A stretch of 7,166 nt of DNA from Burkholderiaceae bacterium (GTDB lineage: Bacteria > Pseudomonadota > Gammaproteobacteria > Burkholderiales > Burkholderiaceae): positions 1-7,166 of the forward strand of contig CANBYN010000090.1 in assembly GCA_947373615.1 (NCBI GenBank), in the 5' to 3' direction. The position numbers and the translations under genes are program-made. Shown here in pieces: positions 1 to 6,035 of this stretch; within the stretch, counting starts at the first letter, position 1; every line of letters begins with the position of its first letter. The notes below the pieces were generated by a model. It searched no databases. It was given only the letters and a program-made list of their open reading frames with translations, and was not told the origin of the DNA.

Positions 1-44
1 CCTTTTGAGTTGGATTGAGCGTCCAACTTTTGGGGGTCAGTTCA
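1..44. mobile_element. Terminal inverted repeat of an IS3-family-like insertion sequence (edge only)
   Basis: Bases 21-44 read GTCCAAC followed by TTTTGGGGGTCAGTTCA. This matches, from memory, the right-end terminal repeat of many IS3-family elements, which finish in ...GGGGTCAGT(T/A)CA with a terminal CA. If correct, the element lies to the left of the window and ends at base 44. The short open frame 1-18 (PFELD, then TGA) could be the last codons of its transposase, but six codons prove nothing. The 3-bp target duplication cannot be tested because the other end is not visible. Confidence 0.5.
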
Positions 45-183
45 CAAGGAACCCTTTTCTTTTCTTGCATACTCAATATATTAAAAGTCAAAATGCCACG
101 ATTAATTTATATTGATTTAAATAAATTAACTTACTAATTAACTTCATCCTCTTAATAATCGCCGATAGTTTATTCTGATTAAA
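45..183. other. AT-rich intergenic stretch downstream of the CX10C-protein gene
   Basis: This 139-base stretch lies between the presumed IS end and the stop codon of the secreted-protein gene. It holds no plausible gene. A 9-bp inverted repeat (102-110 with 121-129, arms TTAATTTAT/ATAAATTAA) is made only of A and T. It has no G+C-rich stem, so I do not call it a terminator, although it is the only stem-loop near the 3' end of that gene. Confidence 0.6.
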
Positions 184-798
184 TTACTTCTTGCCAAATT
201 GTGTCTTCGCATCATTTAAGCAACGATCCTTTGCCCCATCTGCAAATGCATTGCACTTTTCCTTAGCTACTGCGTACTTGGCATCAGTCTTGTCTGTAGT
301 AGCATCTTTGCGGGCATCATTGACTGTGTTGTTTGCATCCAAACGCGCTTCGGCACTTTTCTCATTAGCCTTGGATGTCGCCTTCGTAGACTTTTCTAGA
401 ACCTTTGCATCGGCTTTAGCTGCTATGAGGCTAGCTTTGGCTTCTTTCATGCAAACATCTTTCGCGTTATCTCCCTTTTCATCACACTTTTCCTTAGAAA
501 CCGAATAATTAGCCTCTGCCTTTGCGATGTTTACTTTATATTGGTTTTTTGGGGTAGGCTTATATTTATTTTCCAATTCTGCTTTTGCCACTGACTCGCC
601 TCCCTTAACCTCTGCATGGCAAATATCTTTAAAATTACCTGCTAGCGAACTGCATTTTTCTTTGCTTGATTTGTATTCGACTGAGATCTTATCTTTCTCA
701 GATTTATACTCGTCCTCAGAAATTGTTTGTGCGATCGATACGGCACTAAAAGTAAGAGCAACTGCAGATGCGATTGCGGTAATGATAATTTTATTCAT
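184..798 (-). CDS. Secreted Lys/Ala-rich protein with three CX10C modules (function unknown)
   Basis: A 204-residue protein of unknown function. Residues 1-23 form a Sec signal peptide: a basic MNK start, a hydrophobic core, and an S-I-A cleavage site before Gln24. The mature protein should therefore be periplasmic or secreted. It is rich in Lys, Ala, Asp and Glu and has exactly six cysteines in three pairs, C49/C60, C105/C116 and C182/C193. Each pair is spaced CX10C within the pattern Y-x3-KEKC-x7-KD-x-C, which suggests three helical hairpins each closed by a disulfide. Residues 130-175 between modules 2 and 3 are cysteine-free and probably helical or coiled coil. I recall similar proteins in Burkholderiales, sometimes labelled TolA-like because of composition; no TolA domain is visible. 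The frame stays open upstream to 999, but the ATG at 798 is chosen because the signal peptide begins there and AAGGG lies 7 nt ahead. It appears monocistronic. Confidence 0.85.
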   Translation of the reverse strand: MNKIIITAIASAVALTFSAVSIAQTISEDEYKSEKDKISVEYKSSKEKCSSLAGNFKDICHAEVKGGESVAKAELENKYKPTPKNQYKVNIAKAEANYSVSKEKCDEKGDNAKDVCMKEAKASLIAAKADAKVLEKSTKATSKANEKSAEARLDANNTVNDARKDATTDKTDAKYAVAKEKCNAFADGAKDRCLNDAKTQFGKK

Positions 799-805
799 AA
801 AAATT

Positions 806-810
806 CCCTT
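806..810 (-). promoter_or_regulatory. Ribosome binding site fixing the start of the CX10C protein
   Basis: On the minus strand AAGGG is followed by a 7-nt AT-only spacer and then the ATG at 798. This fixes the start at the signal-peptide methionine rather than at the upstream alternative TTG at 903, which has no comparable site and would add 35 residues in front of the signal peptide. Confidence 0.75.
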
Positions 811-853
811 AAGAAATAAATGCAATAGTGAGGCATGGTTAAAAAATAATGAG

Positions 854-999
854 CTATTTGCCATGACAAGGTGCGTCAAAAGCATGTTTGGCAGCAACTT
901 CAAGCTACCTAATTCACGAATTCTTTTCGCTTCAAGATGACATTTAGCGACCTTTTCATAATGTTTGGCAGCGTCTTGAAGGTATGGATGATTTCGATC
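854..999 (-). pseudogene. Possible relic of a His/Ala repeat protein gene
   Basis: Just upstream of the CX10C gene the minus strand has a coding-looking stretch directly after a stop at 1000-1002. It reads YLQDAAKHYEKVAKCHLEA from 981 and continues with basic helical sequence. A second, diverged copy in another frame, beginning at 904, reads LEVAAKHAFDAPCHGK and then stops. Both share the order L-x-x-AAKH...CH. This recalls bacterial proteins built of repeated H-x-x-AAKHH units, suggesting a degraded or frameshifted remnant. There is no start codon with a ribosome binding site, and the first copy is in frame with the downstream gene only through apparently non-coding sequence. Chance remains a real alternative. 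Confidence 0.22.
884..981. repeat. 21-base imperfect direct repeat, two copies
   Basis: Bases 884-904 and 961-981 match at 18 of 21 positions. Both begin with the identical 12-mer ATGTTTGGCAGC and end in CTTCAAG or CTTGAAG. The copies are 77 bp apart, so they are out of phase by reading frame. They underlie the two AAKH-encoding segments of the possible relic, and could alternatively be paired protein-binding sites upstream of the CX10C gene. Confidence 0.6.
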
Positions 1000-1152
1000 T
1001 TAGAAAGGAATAAATTCTTCTAGTTAAAAATGTAGTAGCAACATATCGATTGAAAAAACGCTAAGCCCTAAACTGAATGAGCAATATAGCGCCAATGATT
1101 CAAACAACAGATGGCTTACTAACTGCAATATTAGGGAACTTATCATTCTTAT

Positions 1153-1186
1153 TCTGTCTGAAAGCGCACAGACTTTCTGTGACAGA
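1153..1186. repeat. Inverted repeat / stem-loop, two-part stem
   Basis: TCTGTC (1153-1158) pairs with GACAGA (1181-1186). GAAAG (1160-1164) pairs with CTTTC (1173-1177), leaving a small asymmetric internal loop and an 8-base apical loop. No T-tract follows on either strand, so it is not a typical terminator. It abuts the next inverted repeat. Confidence 0.5.
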
Positions 1187-1226
1187 GACAATGATGATCT
1201 GTAATTACAATGAATAAATCATTGTC
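1187..1226. repeat. 9-bp perfect inverted repeat around a 10-bp palindrome
   Basis: GACAATGAT (1187-1195) and ATCATTGTC (1218-1226) are perfect inverted arms. Between them lies the self-complementary TGTAATTACA (1200-1209). A minus-strand TTGACA (1228-1223) overlaps the right arm and resembles a sigma-70 -35 box, but no good -10 box sits 16-18 bp downstream. The layout is operator-like, about 390 bp upstream of the CX10C start. Confidence 0.45.
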
Positions 1227-1347
1227 AAGTAAATTACATTATTGACATCTCGTTACCTTGATTAGTAGCAAAATATTTCCAATATTAGTCAGGCAACTAC
1301 TCATGCCAAAGCAACGGAGATAGATCAGAATTTATTGGATATGGCTA

Positions 1348-1368
1348 ATTATTGTTCCACACAATAAT
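1348..1368. repeat. 8-bp perfect stem-loop (AT-rich)
   Basis: ATTATTGT (1348-1355) and ACAATAAT (1361-1368) flank a 5-base loop, TCCAC. The stem has a single G-C pair (at the loop end) and is weak. No T-tract follows on the minus strand. Confidence 0.5.
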
Positions 1369-1382
1369 CAATATTAATTTTA

Positions 1383-1403
1383 GGCATTGCATGACTCAAT
1401 GCC
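1383..1403. repeat. 7-bp perfect stem-loop, possible weak end of the efflux transcript
   Basis: GGCATTG (1383-1389) and CAATGCC (1397-1403) flank a 7-base loop. Read on the minus strand, the stem is followed by TAAAATTAATATT, which is AT-rich but not a T-tract. It is the most GC-balanced stem-loop downstream of the efflux operon, yet it is about 260 bp past the stop codon. Terminator function is only a possibility. Confidence 0.4.
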
Positions 1404-1665
1404 ACACAAAATATACTTAGCGCCATTGCAGGGGTAAAAAACAATATTGGCCAAACCTGCATCTAAAGGAAAAAGTCAGAACCGAACTAAAAGGGCAAAT
1501 AGTTAAAGACCAAGTGCAATCGTAAATCGTGCAAATGGAGCTAGCCGTTCATGAAATGCATTCATCTCCCCAAGCATGATTGTCCCTAATATAAATTCCT
1601 AATCAGCCGAAATTTGAAGGTTTGAGTTGCAGTTGCTATATCCCCTTAACCTTACAGCAACAGCT

Positions 1666-4600
1666 TCATTCCTTTTTGTGAAGACCTTCAAAAAATGTTT
1701 CAATCTGTACATAGAAAACAGGCACTAATGCTACAGCCAAGCATGTTGAAGCAATCATGCCGCTAAACACAGTAATGCCGAGGGAAATCCTTGCTGCTGC
1801 TCCTGCACCACCAGAAAATATTAATGGCATAACGCCCAAAATAAAGGCTATGGAGGTCATTACAATTGGCCTAAAGCGTTCTCTAGAAGCTTCTAATGCA
1901 GCATCCACAAAGCTCATCCCCTTATGTCTGCACTCAATTGCTACTTCAACAATCAAAATAGAGTTCTTGCACGAGAGTGCAATCATTAAGACCAAACCAA
2001 TCTGAACATAAATATTATTTGGTATTCCAGTAAGCAATAATGCCAATACCGTACCCGATAAGGAAAGTGGCACTGCAGTAAGAACCGCAAGTGGGGCTAT
2101 CCATGTTTCATATTGAGCTGCCAGCACCAAGTAAACCAACAGGATTGATAAAGCAAAAATCAAGATGACGGTATTACCCACCAATTTTTCTTGATAAGAC
2201 ATACCAGTCCATTGATATGTCACCCCATCTGGCAGAGTTTTAGCTACTATTTCAAGAGCCTTCATGGCCTGTCCAGAGCTATAGCCGTCATTGGCTGCAC
2301 CCATAATAGAAGCTGACGGATAAAGCTGAAATTGTGATACATAAGCAGGACCAGTGGTTTCTTTAATATCAATAAATGATCCCAGTGGAACCATATTGCC
2401 GCTCTTATTTTTTACATACAGTCGATTAACCTGATCTACAGCATTTCGGTACTGCCCGTCAGCTTGTACATAGACCTGATATGTTTGGCCATATTTAAAA
2501 AATTGATTAACGTAAGAAGACCCAAGGTACGATTGCAATACGTCATAAGCATCTCCAATCGCAACCCCAAAAGTTTCAGCTCTAGCAACATTGAAACTTA
2601 ATTGGAGCTGAGGAACATTATTTTGAAATGGCGTAAAGGCCGTCATAATCTCTGGGTGTTTTTGTGCTTCATTAATAAATGACTTGGCAGCTGCATCTAA
2701 CTTTGCAAAATTATTACTGCCATCGGTGAGCATAAGCCTCATCTCAAAACCACCAGATAGGCCAAGACCTGGAATAGCTGGCGGCAAGAGCACGAATGAT
2801 TTGAGTTCTTGAACTTGCTTGAGCCCATTGTTCATATTGGTATAGATCTCACGAAGACCCTCACCCTTTCCCCGTTCCTCCCATTTCTTCATGATCACAT
2901 ATAAAGCACCAGAATTAGATTGTGAGCTACTGTTATTCAGCAAATTAATACCGCCGATCACCACAACTGTTTCCACCCCAGGAATCTTCTTAAGTACTTC
3001 AACTACTTTTTTCATGCCACCTTCGGTTCGCTGCAAAGAGGCTGCATCTGGCAAGGTAGTTGAAACCACCAGATAGCCTTGATCTTCATTTGGAATAAAA
3101 CCCGATGGGACAAATATCAAACCGATAAGGGAAATCACAATAATCGCAACACCTACCAAAGTGGCCTTAGTTCGATTCTTCATCATGCCTTCAATCTTAT
3201 GTTCATACCAGGTGGCTAGTCGATGAAAATAAAAATCGAATTTTTGATAGAGCTTATTTTTGACAGCATTGGGATCGATCGGCTTTAGATACTGAGCGGA
3301 CTGGGTTGGCTTAAGAGTAATCGCGTTGATACCGCTAATTAAAGCTGTCGCTGCAATCACCAATGCAAATTGCCGATACATCTGCCCAGTAATACCAGCA
3401 ATAAATGAGGCTGGAATAAATACTGCCATTAGCACTAAGGTAATGCCAATAATAGGACCCATCAAATGCGTCATAGCATCGATTGCGCCCTGCTTTGGCT
3501 CCTCACCCTCCTCTACTTTCTTGGCAACAGCCTCTACTACCACAATCGCATCGTCCACCACAATTCCGATACATAAAACAATCGCAAATAAAGTTAGTAA
3601 GTTAATTGAGAAACCTAGGCCAGCCATACAGGCAAATGCGCCAATGATGGTCACCGGCACTGTTGTTGCAGGTACTAGCGTAGCGCGCCAGTTCTGCAAG
3701 AAAATCATGATGACAAGTAAGACTAAAATGCCCGCTTCATAAAGTGTTTTATAAACTTCATGAATCGAAGCCTGAACAAACATAGTGGTATCAAATGGAA
3801 TTGACCAAGTGACTTCTTTTGGTAGTGTCTTGGCGATCTTTTCCATCTCATCACGAACGGCTTGCGCTGTGGCAATTGCATTGGCGCCTGGCATTTGATA
3901 AATCGCAATTCCACCTGCGGGACTTTCATCAATCTTGAAGAACTGACTATAGTTCTGGCTACCCATTTCTATTCTGGCAATATCCCGCAAATAAGTGATG
4001 TCTGATTTACCGCCAGTCTTCACAACAATTCTGCCGAACTGCTCAGGAGTTGTCATGGCACTTGTAACATTTAAGGTCAGCTGAAAGTCTTGACCTAGTG
4101 GTGTAGGTGGAGCGCCTATCTGACCAGCCGTCAACAATACGTTCTGTCTATTAATCACGTTAATGACATCATTTGGCGATAAATTACGCATCTTAAGTTG
4201 GGCGGGATCAAGCCAAACTCGCATACTGTAGTTACCGACGCCAAAAACATTGGCTGCAGCAACACCGGGTATCCGCGCTAATCGCTGCTGCAACTTTAGA
4301 TTTGCAAGGTTGCTTAAAAACAAACCGTTATGGTCAGGGTTGGATGAGGTAAGCGTCACGAACTGCAAAATGGCAGTTGATTGCGTTTTAGTGGTCACTC
4401 CTTGCTTTTGAACTGCCTGAGGCAAGGATGGAACGGCAATCGCTACGCGGTTTTGCACATTCACCTGAGCTAAATCAGGATCTGTGCCAACCTGAAATGT
4501 CACGGTTAGGGTGTAGTTTCCATCATTAGTAGATGCCGACTCCATATACAGCATGCCATCGACACCATTGACCTGAGTCTCAATGTTGCTAGCGACTAAT

Positions 4601-4779
4601 TGCTGCACTAGGGTAGCGCTTGCACCTGGATATCGTGTGCTTACCTGAATCGTGGGCGGAACGATATTAGGATACTGAGAAATCGGCAAACCAAAAATAG
4701 ATACTCCGCCGATCAACATCATGATCAGGGCAATCACATTGGCCAATACCGGCCGTTCGATAAAAAATTTAGATAGCAT
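1666..4779 (-). CDS. HAE1-family RND efflux pump permease
   Basis: A 1037-residue inner-membrane proton/drug antiporter, full length for the AcrB/MexB/MexF class (about 1030-1050). It is expected to trimerise and pump substrates from periplasm and membrane into the outer-membrane channel. The start MLSKFFIERPVLA is the family N-terminus with TM1 at about 11-30. TM2-TM6 lie at about 345-490, TM7 at about 540-557 and TM8-TM12 at about 869-1022, with two large periplasmic loops between. Proton-relay residues are present: D409-D410 in GIVVDDAIVVVE (AcrB D407/D408), K938 in SCKNSILIVE (AcrB K940) and R970 in RFRPIVMTS (AcrB R971). Unusual points: TM6 ends ITLKPTQSAQYLKP where AcrB has LTPALCATMLKP, and the switch-loop region near 611-624 is Asn/Ser-rich. 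The ATG follows the adaptor stop by 2 nt with no strong ribosome binding site, pointing to translational coupling. Substrate and a specific gene name cannot be assigned. Confidence 0.97.
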   Translation of the reverse strand: MLSKFFIERPVLANVIALIMMLIGGVSIFGLPISQYPNIVPPTIQVSTRYPGASATLVQQLVASNIETQVNGVDGMLYMESASTNDGNYTLTVTFQVGTDPDLAQVNVQNRVAIAVPSLPQAVQKQGVTTKTQSTAILQFVTLTSSNPDHNGLFLSNLANLKLQQRLARIPGVAAANVFGVGNYSMRVWLDPAQLKMRNLSPNDVINVINRQNVLLTAGQIGAPPTPLGQDFQLTLNVTSAMTTPEQFGRIVVKTGGKSDITYLRDIARIEMGSQNYSQFFKIDESPAGGIAIYQMPGANAIATAQAVRDEMEKIAKTLPKEVTWSIPFDTTMFVQASIHEVYKTLYEAGILVLLVIMIFLQNWRATLVPATTVPVTIIGAFACMAGLGFSINLLTLFAIVLCIGIVVDDAIVVVEAVAKKVEEGEEPKQGAIDAMTHLMGPIIGITLVLMAVFIPASFIAGITGQMYRQFALVIAATALISGINAITLKPTQSAQYLKPIDPNAVKNKLYQKFDFYFHRLATWYEHKIEGMMKNRTKATLVGVAIIVISLIGLIFVPSGFIPNEDQGYLVVSTTLPDAASLQRTEGGMKKVVEVLKKIPGVETVVVIGGINLLNNSSSQSNSGALYVIMKKWEERGKGEGLREIYTNMNNGLKQVQELKSFVLLPPAIPGLGLSGGFEMRLMLTDGSNNFAKLDAAAKSFINEAQKHPEIMTAFTPFQNNVPQLQLSFNVARAETFGVAIGDAYDVLQSYLGSSYVNQFFKYGQTYQVYVQADGQYRNAVDQVNRLYVKNKSGNMVPLGSFIDIKETTGPAYVSQFQLYPSASIMGAANDGYSSGQAMKALEIVAKTLPDGVTYQWTGMSYQEKLVGNTVILIFALSILLVYLVLAAQYETWIAPLAVLTAVPLSLSGTVLALLLTGIPNNIYVQIGLVLMIALSCKNSILIVEVAIECRHKGMSFVDAALEASRERFRPIVMTSIAFILGVMPLIFSGGAGAAARISLGITVFSGMIASTCLAVALVPVFYVQIETFFEGLHKKE

Positions 4780-4781
4780 AT

Positions 4782-6035
4782 TTATCGGGCTGGCATCGTC
4801 TCAAGCGTGGTTTCTGTCGGACTCGCAACTTGATTAATACTTAAATTAATAAATCCGTTAATAACTACTTTGCTATTGGCGGTTAAACCTTTGCTTACTT
4901 CTACAAATTTTTCAAAGCGCTGACCCAAAACAATGTCTTGGCGCTGTGCACGCATTGCGTCATCTAAGATATAGACATAGTCACCCACCTGGTCTGTCAT
5001 TACCGCCGTCTTAGGCACTAAGAAGGCCTGCCTTGGTTTGCCGTACTGTGCCATGACTCTGGCATATAAACCCGGTATCAGCTGGTAGTTTTCATTCTTA
5101 AAGATTGCTCGCAATTGCAAGGAACCAGTATCAGTCGAGATCAGATTGGCGGCGTAATCCAAAACCCCTTCGTGTGGATAGCCAGTTTCACTTTGAAGAC
5201 CAACAAAAACGGGTAAGGTATTGACCTGTGATTTTCGTTCTGCGTTTTGATCCTGACCATTTTGAAACTTTAAGTAATCTCTCTCATTAATGGAGAAGTA
5301 AACATAAATCGGCGAGATCTGCTGAATAGTTGAGAGCTGAACACCCTTTGATGTGGTATCCAAATAAGTGCCGACATCCAACAAATGCCTACCCATTAGC
5401 CCGTCAAAAGGCGCCCTGATTTCGGTGTATCCTAAATTTATCTTTGCAAGTGTTAAGTTAGCATCAGCCTGTTGATATTGGGATAAAGCCTTATCAACTG
5501 CAGCCTGAGAAGTTGCATTTTCTTTAAGCAAGGATTTCTGACGACCATACTCGCTCTTTGCCTCGTTATAAATAGCCTGCTTCAATTTCACATCTTGAAT
5601 ATAAGTATCTTGCTCAATCACGAACAAGAGATCCCCTTTTTTCACCATGGCACCGTCTGCAAATCCAATCTTAGTGAGGTATCCCTTAACCCGAGCATCT
5701 AGGTTCACTGTGAGATATGGGTCAACCAAACCGTCAAAAGTTGCAAAACTACGGATCTCTTGTGAGAGAGGCAGTGCAGTAGTAACTGGAATTGGGATTT
5801 GCTTAACCTCTTTACTGCACGATTTCAAGCAAATCATTGCAACCAAAACAAGCAACACCAATATAGATACCCCAATCGATTTGGGGGAAAGCTTCTTTTT
5901 TAAAAAAGGAATTTCGACTGTGCTTAATTTTTGAAGAAGCGCATTCCACTTTACTAAAAGTAAGTTCCACAGTGACACCAAGCGATTCCAAAAAGGTATC
6001 AGTAAAAGTTTTGCTTTTATTAAAAGATCTTTCAT
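4782..6035 (-). CDS. Periplasmic adaptor (membrane fusion protein) of the RND pump
   Basis: A 417-residue AcrA/MexE-type adaptor linking the permease to the outer-membrane channel. Domain order: an unusual cytosolic N-terminus (1-53), one membrane anchor (about 54-70), the first lipoyl half (about 108-141, KGYLTKIGFADGAMVKKGDLL), an alpha-helical hairpin (about 145-200), the second lipoyl half (about 201-224, YTEIRAPFDGLMGR), a beta-barrel (about 235-330, ending LIPGLYARV) and a membrane-proximal domain (about 335-405, FLVPKTAV onward). Residues 16-31 carry Trp-Asn at exact seven-residue steps (W16, W23, W30). Cysteines C69 and C73 end the anchor, but the residues before them (MI and KS) do not make a canonical lipobox, so a transmembrane anchor is more likely than lipidation. 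The ATG overlaps the OMF stop as ATGA, and AGGGA lies 11 nt upstream, supporting this start despite the long N-terminus. Confidence 0.95.
   Translation of the reverse strand: MKDLLIKAKLLLIPFWNRLVSLWNLLLVKWNALLQKLSTVEIPFLKKKLSPKSIGVSILVLLVLVAMICLKSCSKEVKQIPIPVTTALPLSQEIRSFATFDGLVDPYLTVNLDARVKGYLTKIGFADGAMVKKGDLLFVIEQDTYIQDVKLKQAIYNEAKSEYGRQKSLLKENATSQAAVDKALSQYQQADANLTLAKINLGYTEIRAPFDGLMGRHLLDVGTYLDTTSKGVQLSTIQQISPIYVYFSINERDYLKFQNGQDQNAERKSQVNTLPVFVGLQSETGYPHEGVLDYAANLISTDTGSLQLRAIFKNENYQLIPGLYARVMAQYGKPRQAFLVPKTAVMTDQVGDYVYILDDAMRAQRQDIVLGQRFEKFVEVSKGLTANSKVVINGFINLSINQVASPTETTLETMPAR

Larger units (their letters stand above)
799..1665. other. 867-base spacer without a confident gene
   Basis: This lies between the end of the efflux operon and the start of the CX10C gene, both on the minus strand. 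It is visibly more AT-rich than the flanking genes and has stops in all frames. Its contents are the 21-base direct repeat, four inverted repeats between 1153 and 1403, an interrupted coding-looking plus-strand frame (1269-1466), a 46-codon plus-strand frame without a ribosome binding site (1077-1217), and a 24-codon minus-strand frame with one (1503-1577). I found no RNA gene that I recognise, no clear sigma-70 promoter for the CX10C gene, and no intrinsic terminator with a T-tract for the efflux operon. Confidence 0.7.

Noticed and set aside
102..129. AT-only hairpin as terminator of the CX10C gene
   Set aside because: There is no GC pairing and no clear T-tract; such repeats arise easily in this AT-rich stretch.
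847..879. TTGACG (879-874) or TTGTCA (869-864) as the -35 box for the CX10C gene
   Set aside because: No acceptable -10 hexamer lies at 16-18 bp from either; only T-rich sequence is present.
799..903. Longer start (TTG at 903) for the CX10C protein, adding 35 residues
   Set aside because: It would bury the signal peptide inside the protein, and there is no ribosome binding site near 903. The ATG at 798 has AAGGG 7 nt upstream.
1077..1217. 46-codon plus-strand frame with a hydrophobic middle
   Set aside because: There is no ribosome binding site, it is on the opposite strand from its neighbours, and it is crossed by inverted repeats. It is not supportable as a gene.
1399..1437. Plus-strand peptide MPHKIYLAPLQG, resembling the start of a tRNA-dihydrouridine synthase
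   Set aside because: It is only twelve residues before a stop, with nothing family-like afterwards. It is too short to separate from chance.
1629..1662. Stem GTTGCT/AGCAAC (1632-1637, 1656-1661) as the terminator of the efflux operon
   Set aside because: It is only six pairs with an 18-base loop and has no T-tract on the minus strand.
5817..5850. Lipoprotein processing of the adaptor at C69 or C73
   Set aside because: The residues at -1 and -2 (M-I and K-S) do not fit a lipobox, and the anchor sits about 54 residues in, behind a long cytosolic segment.
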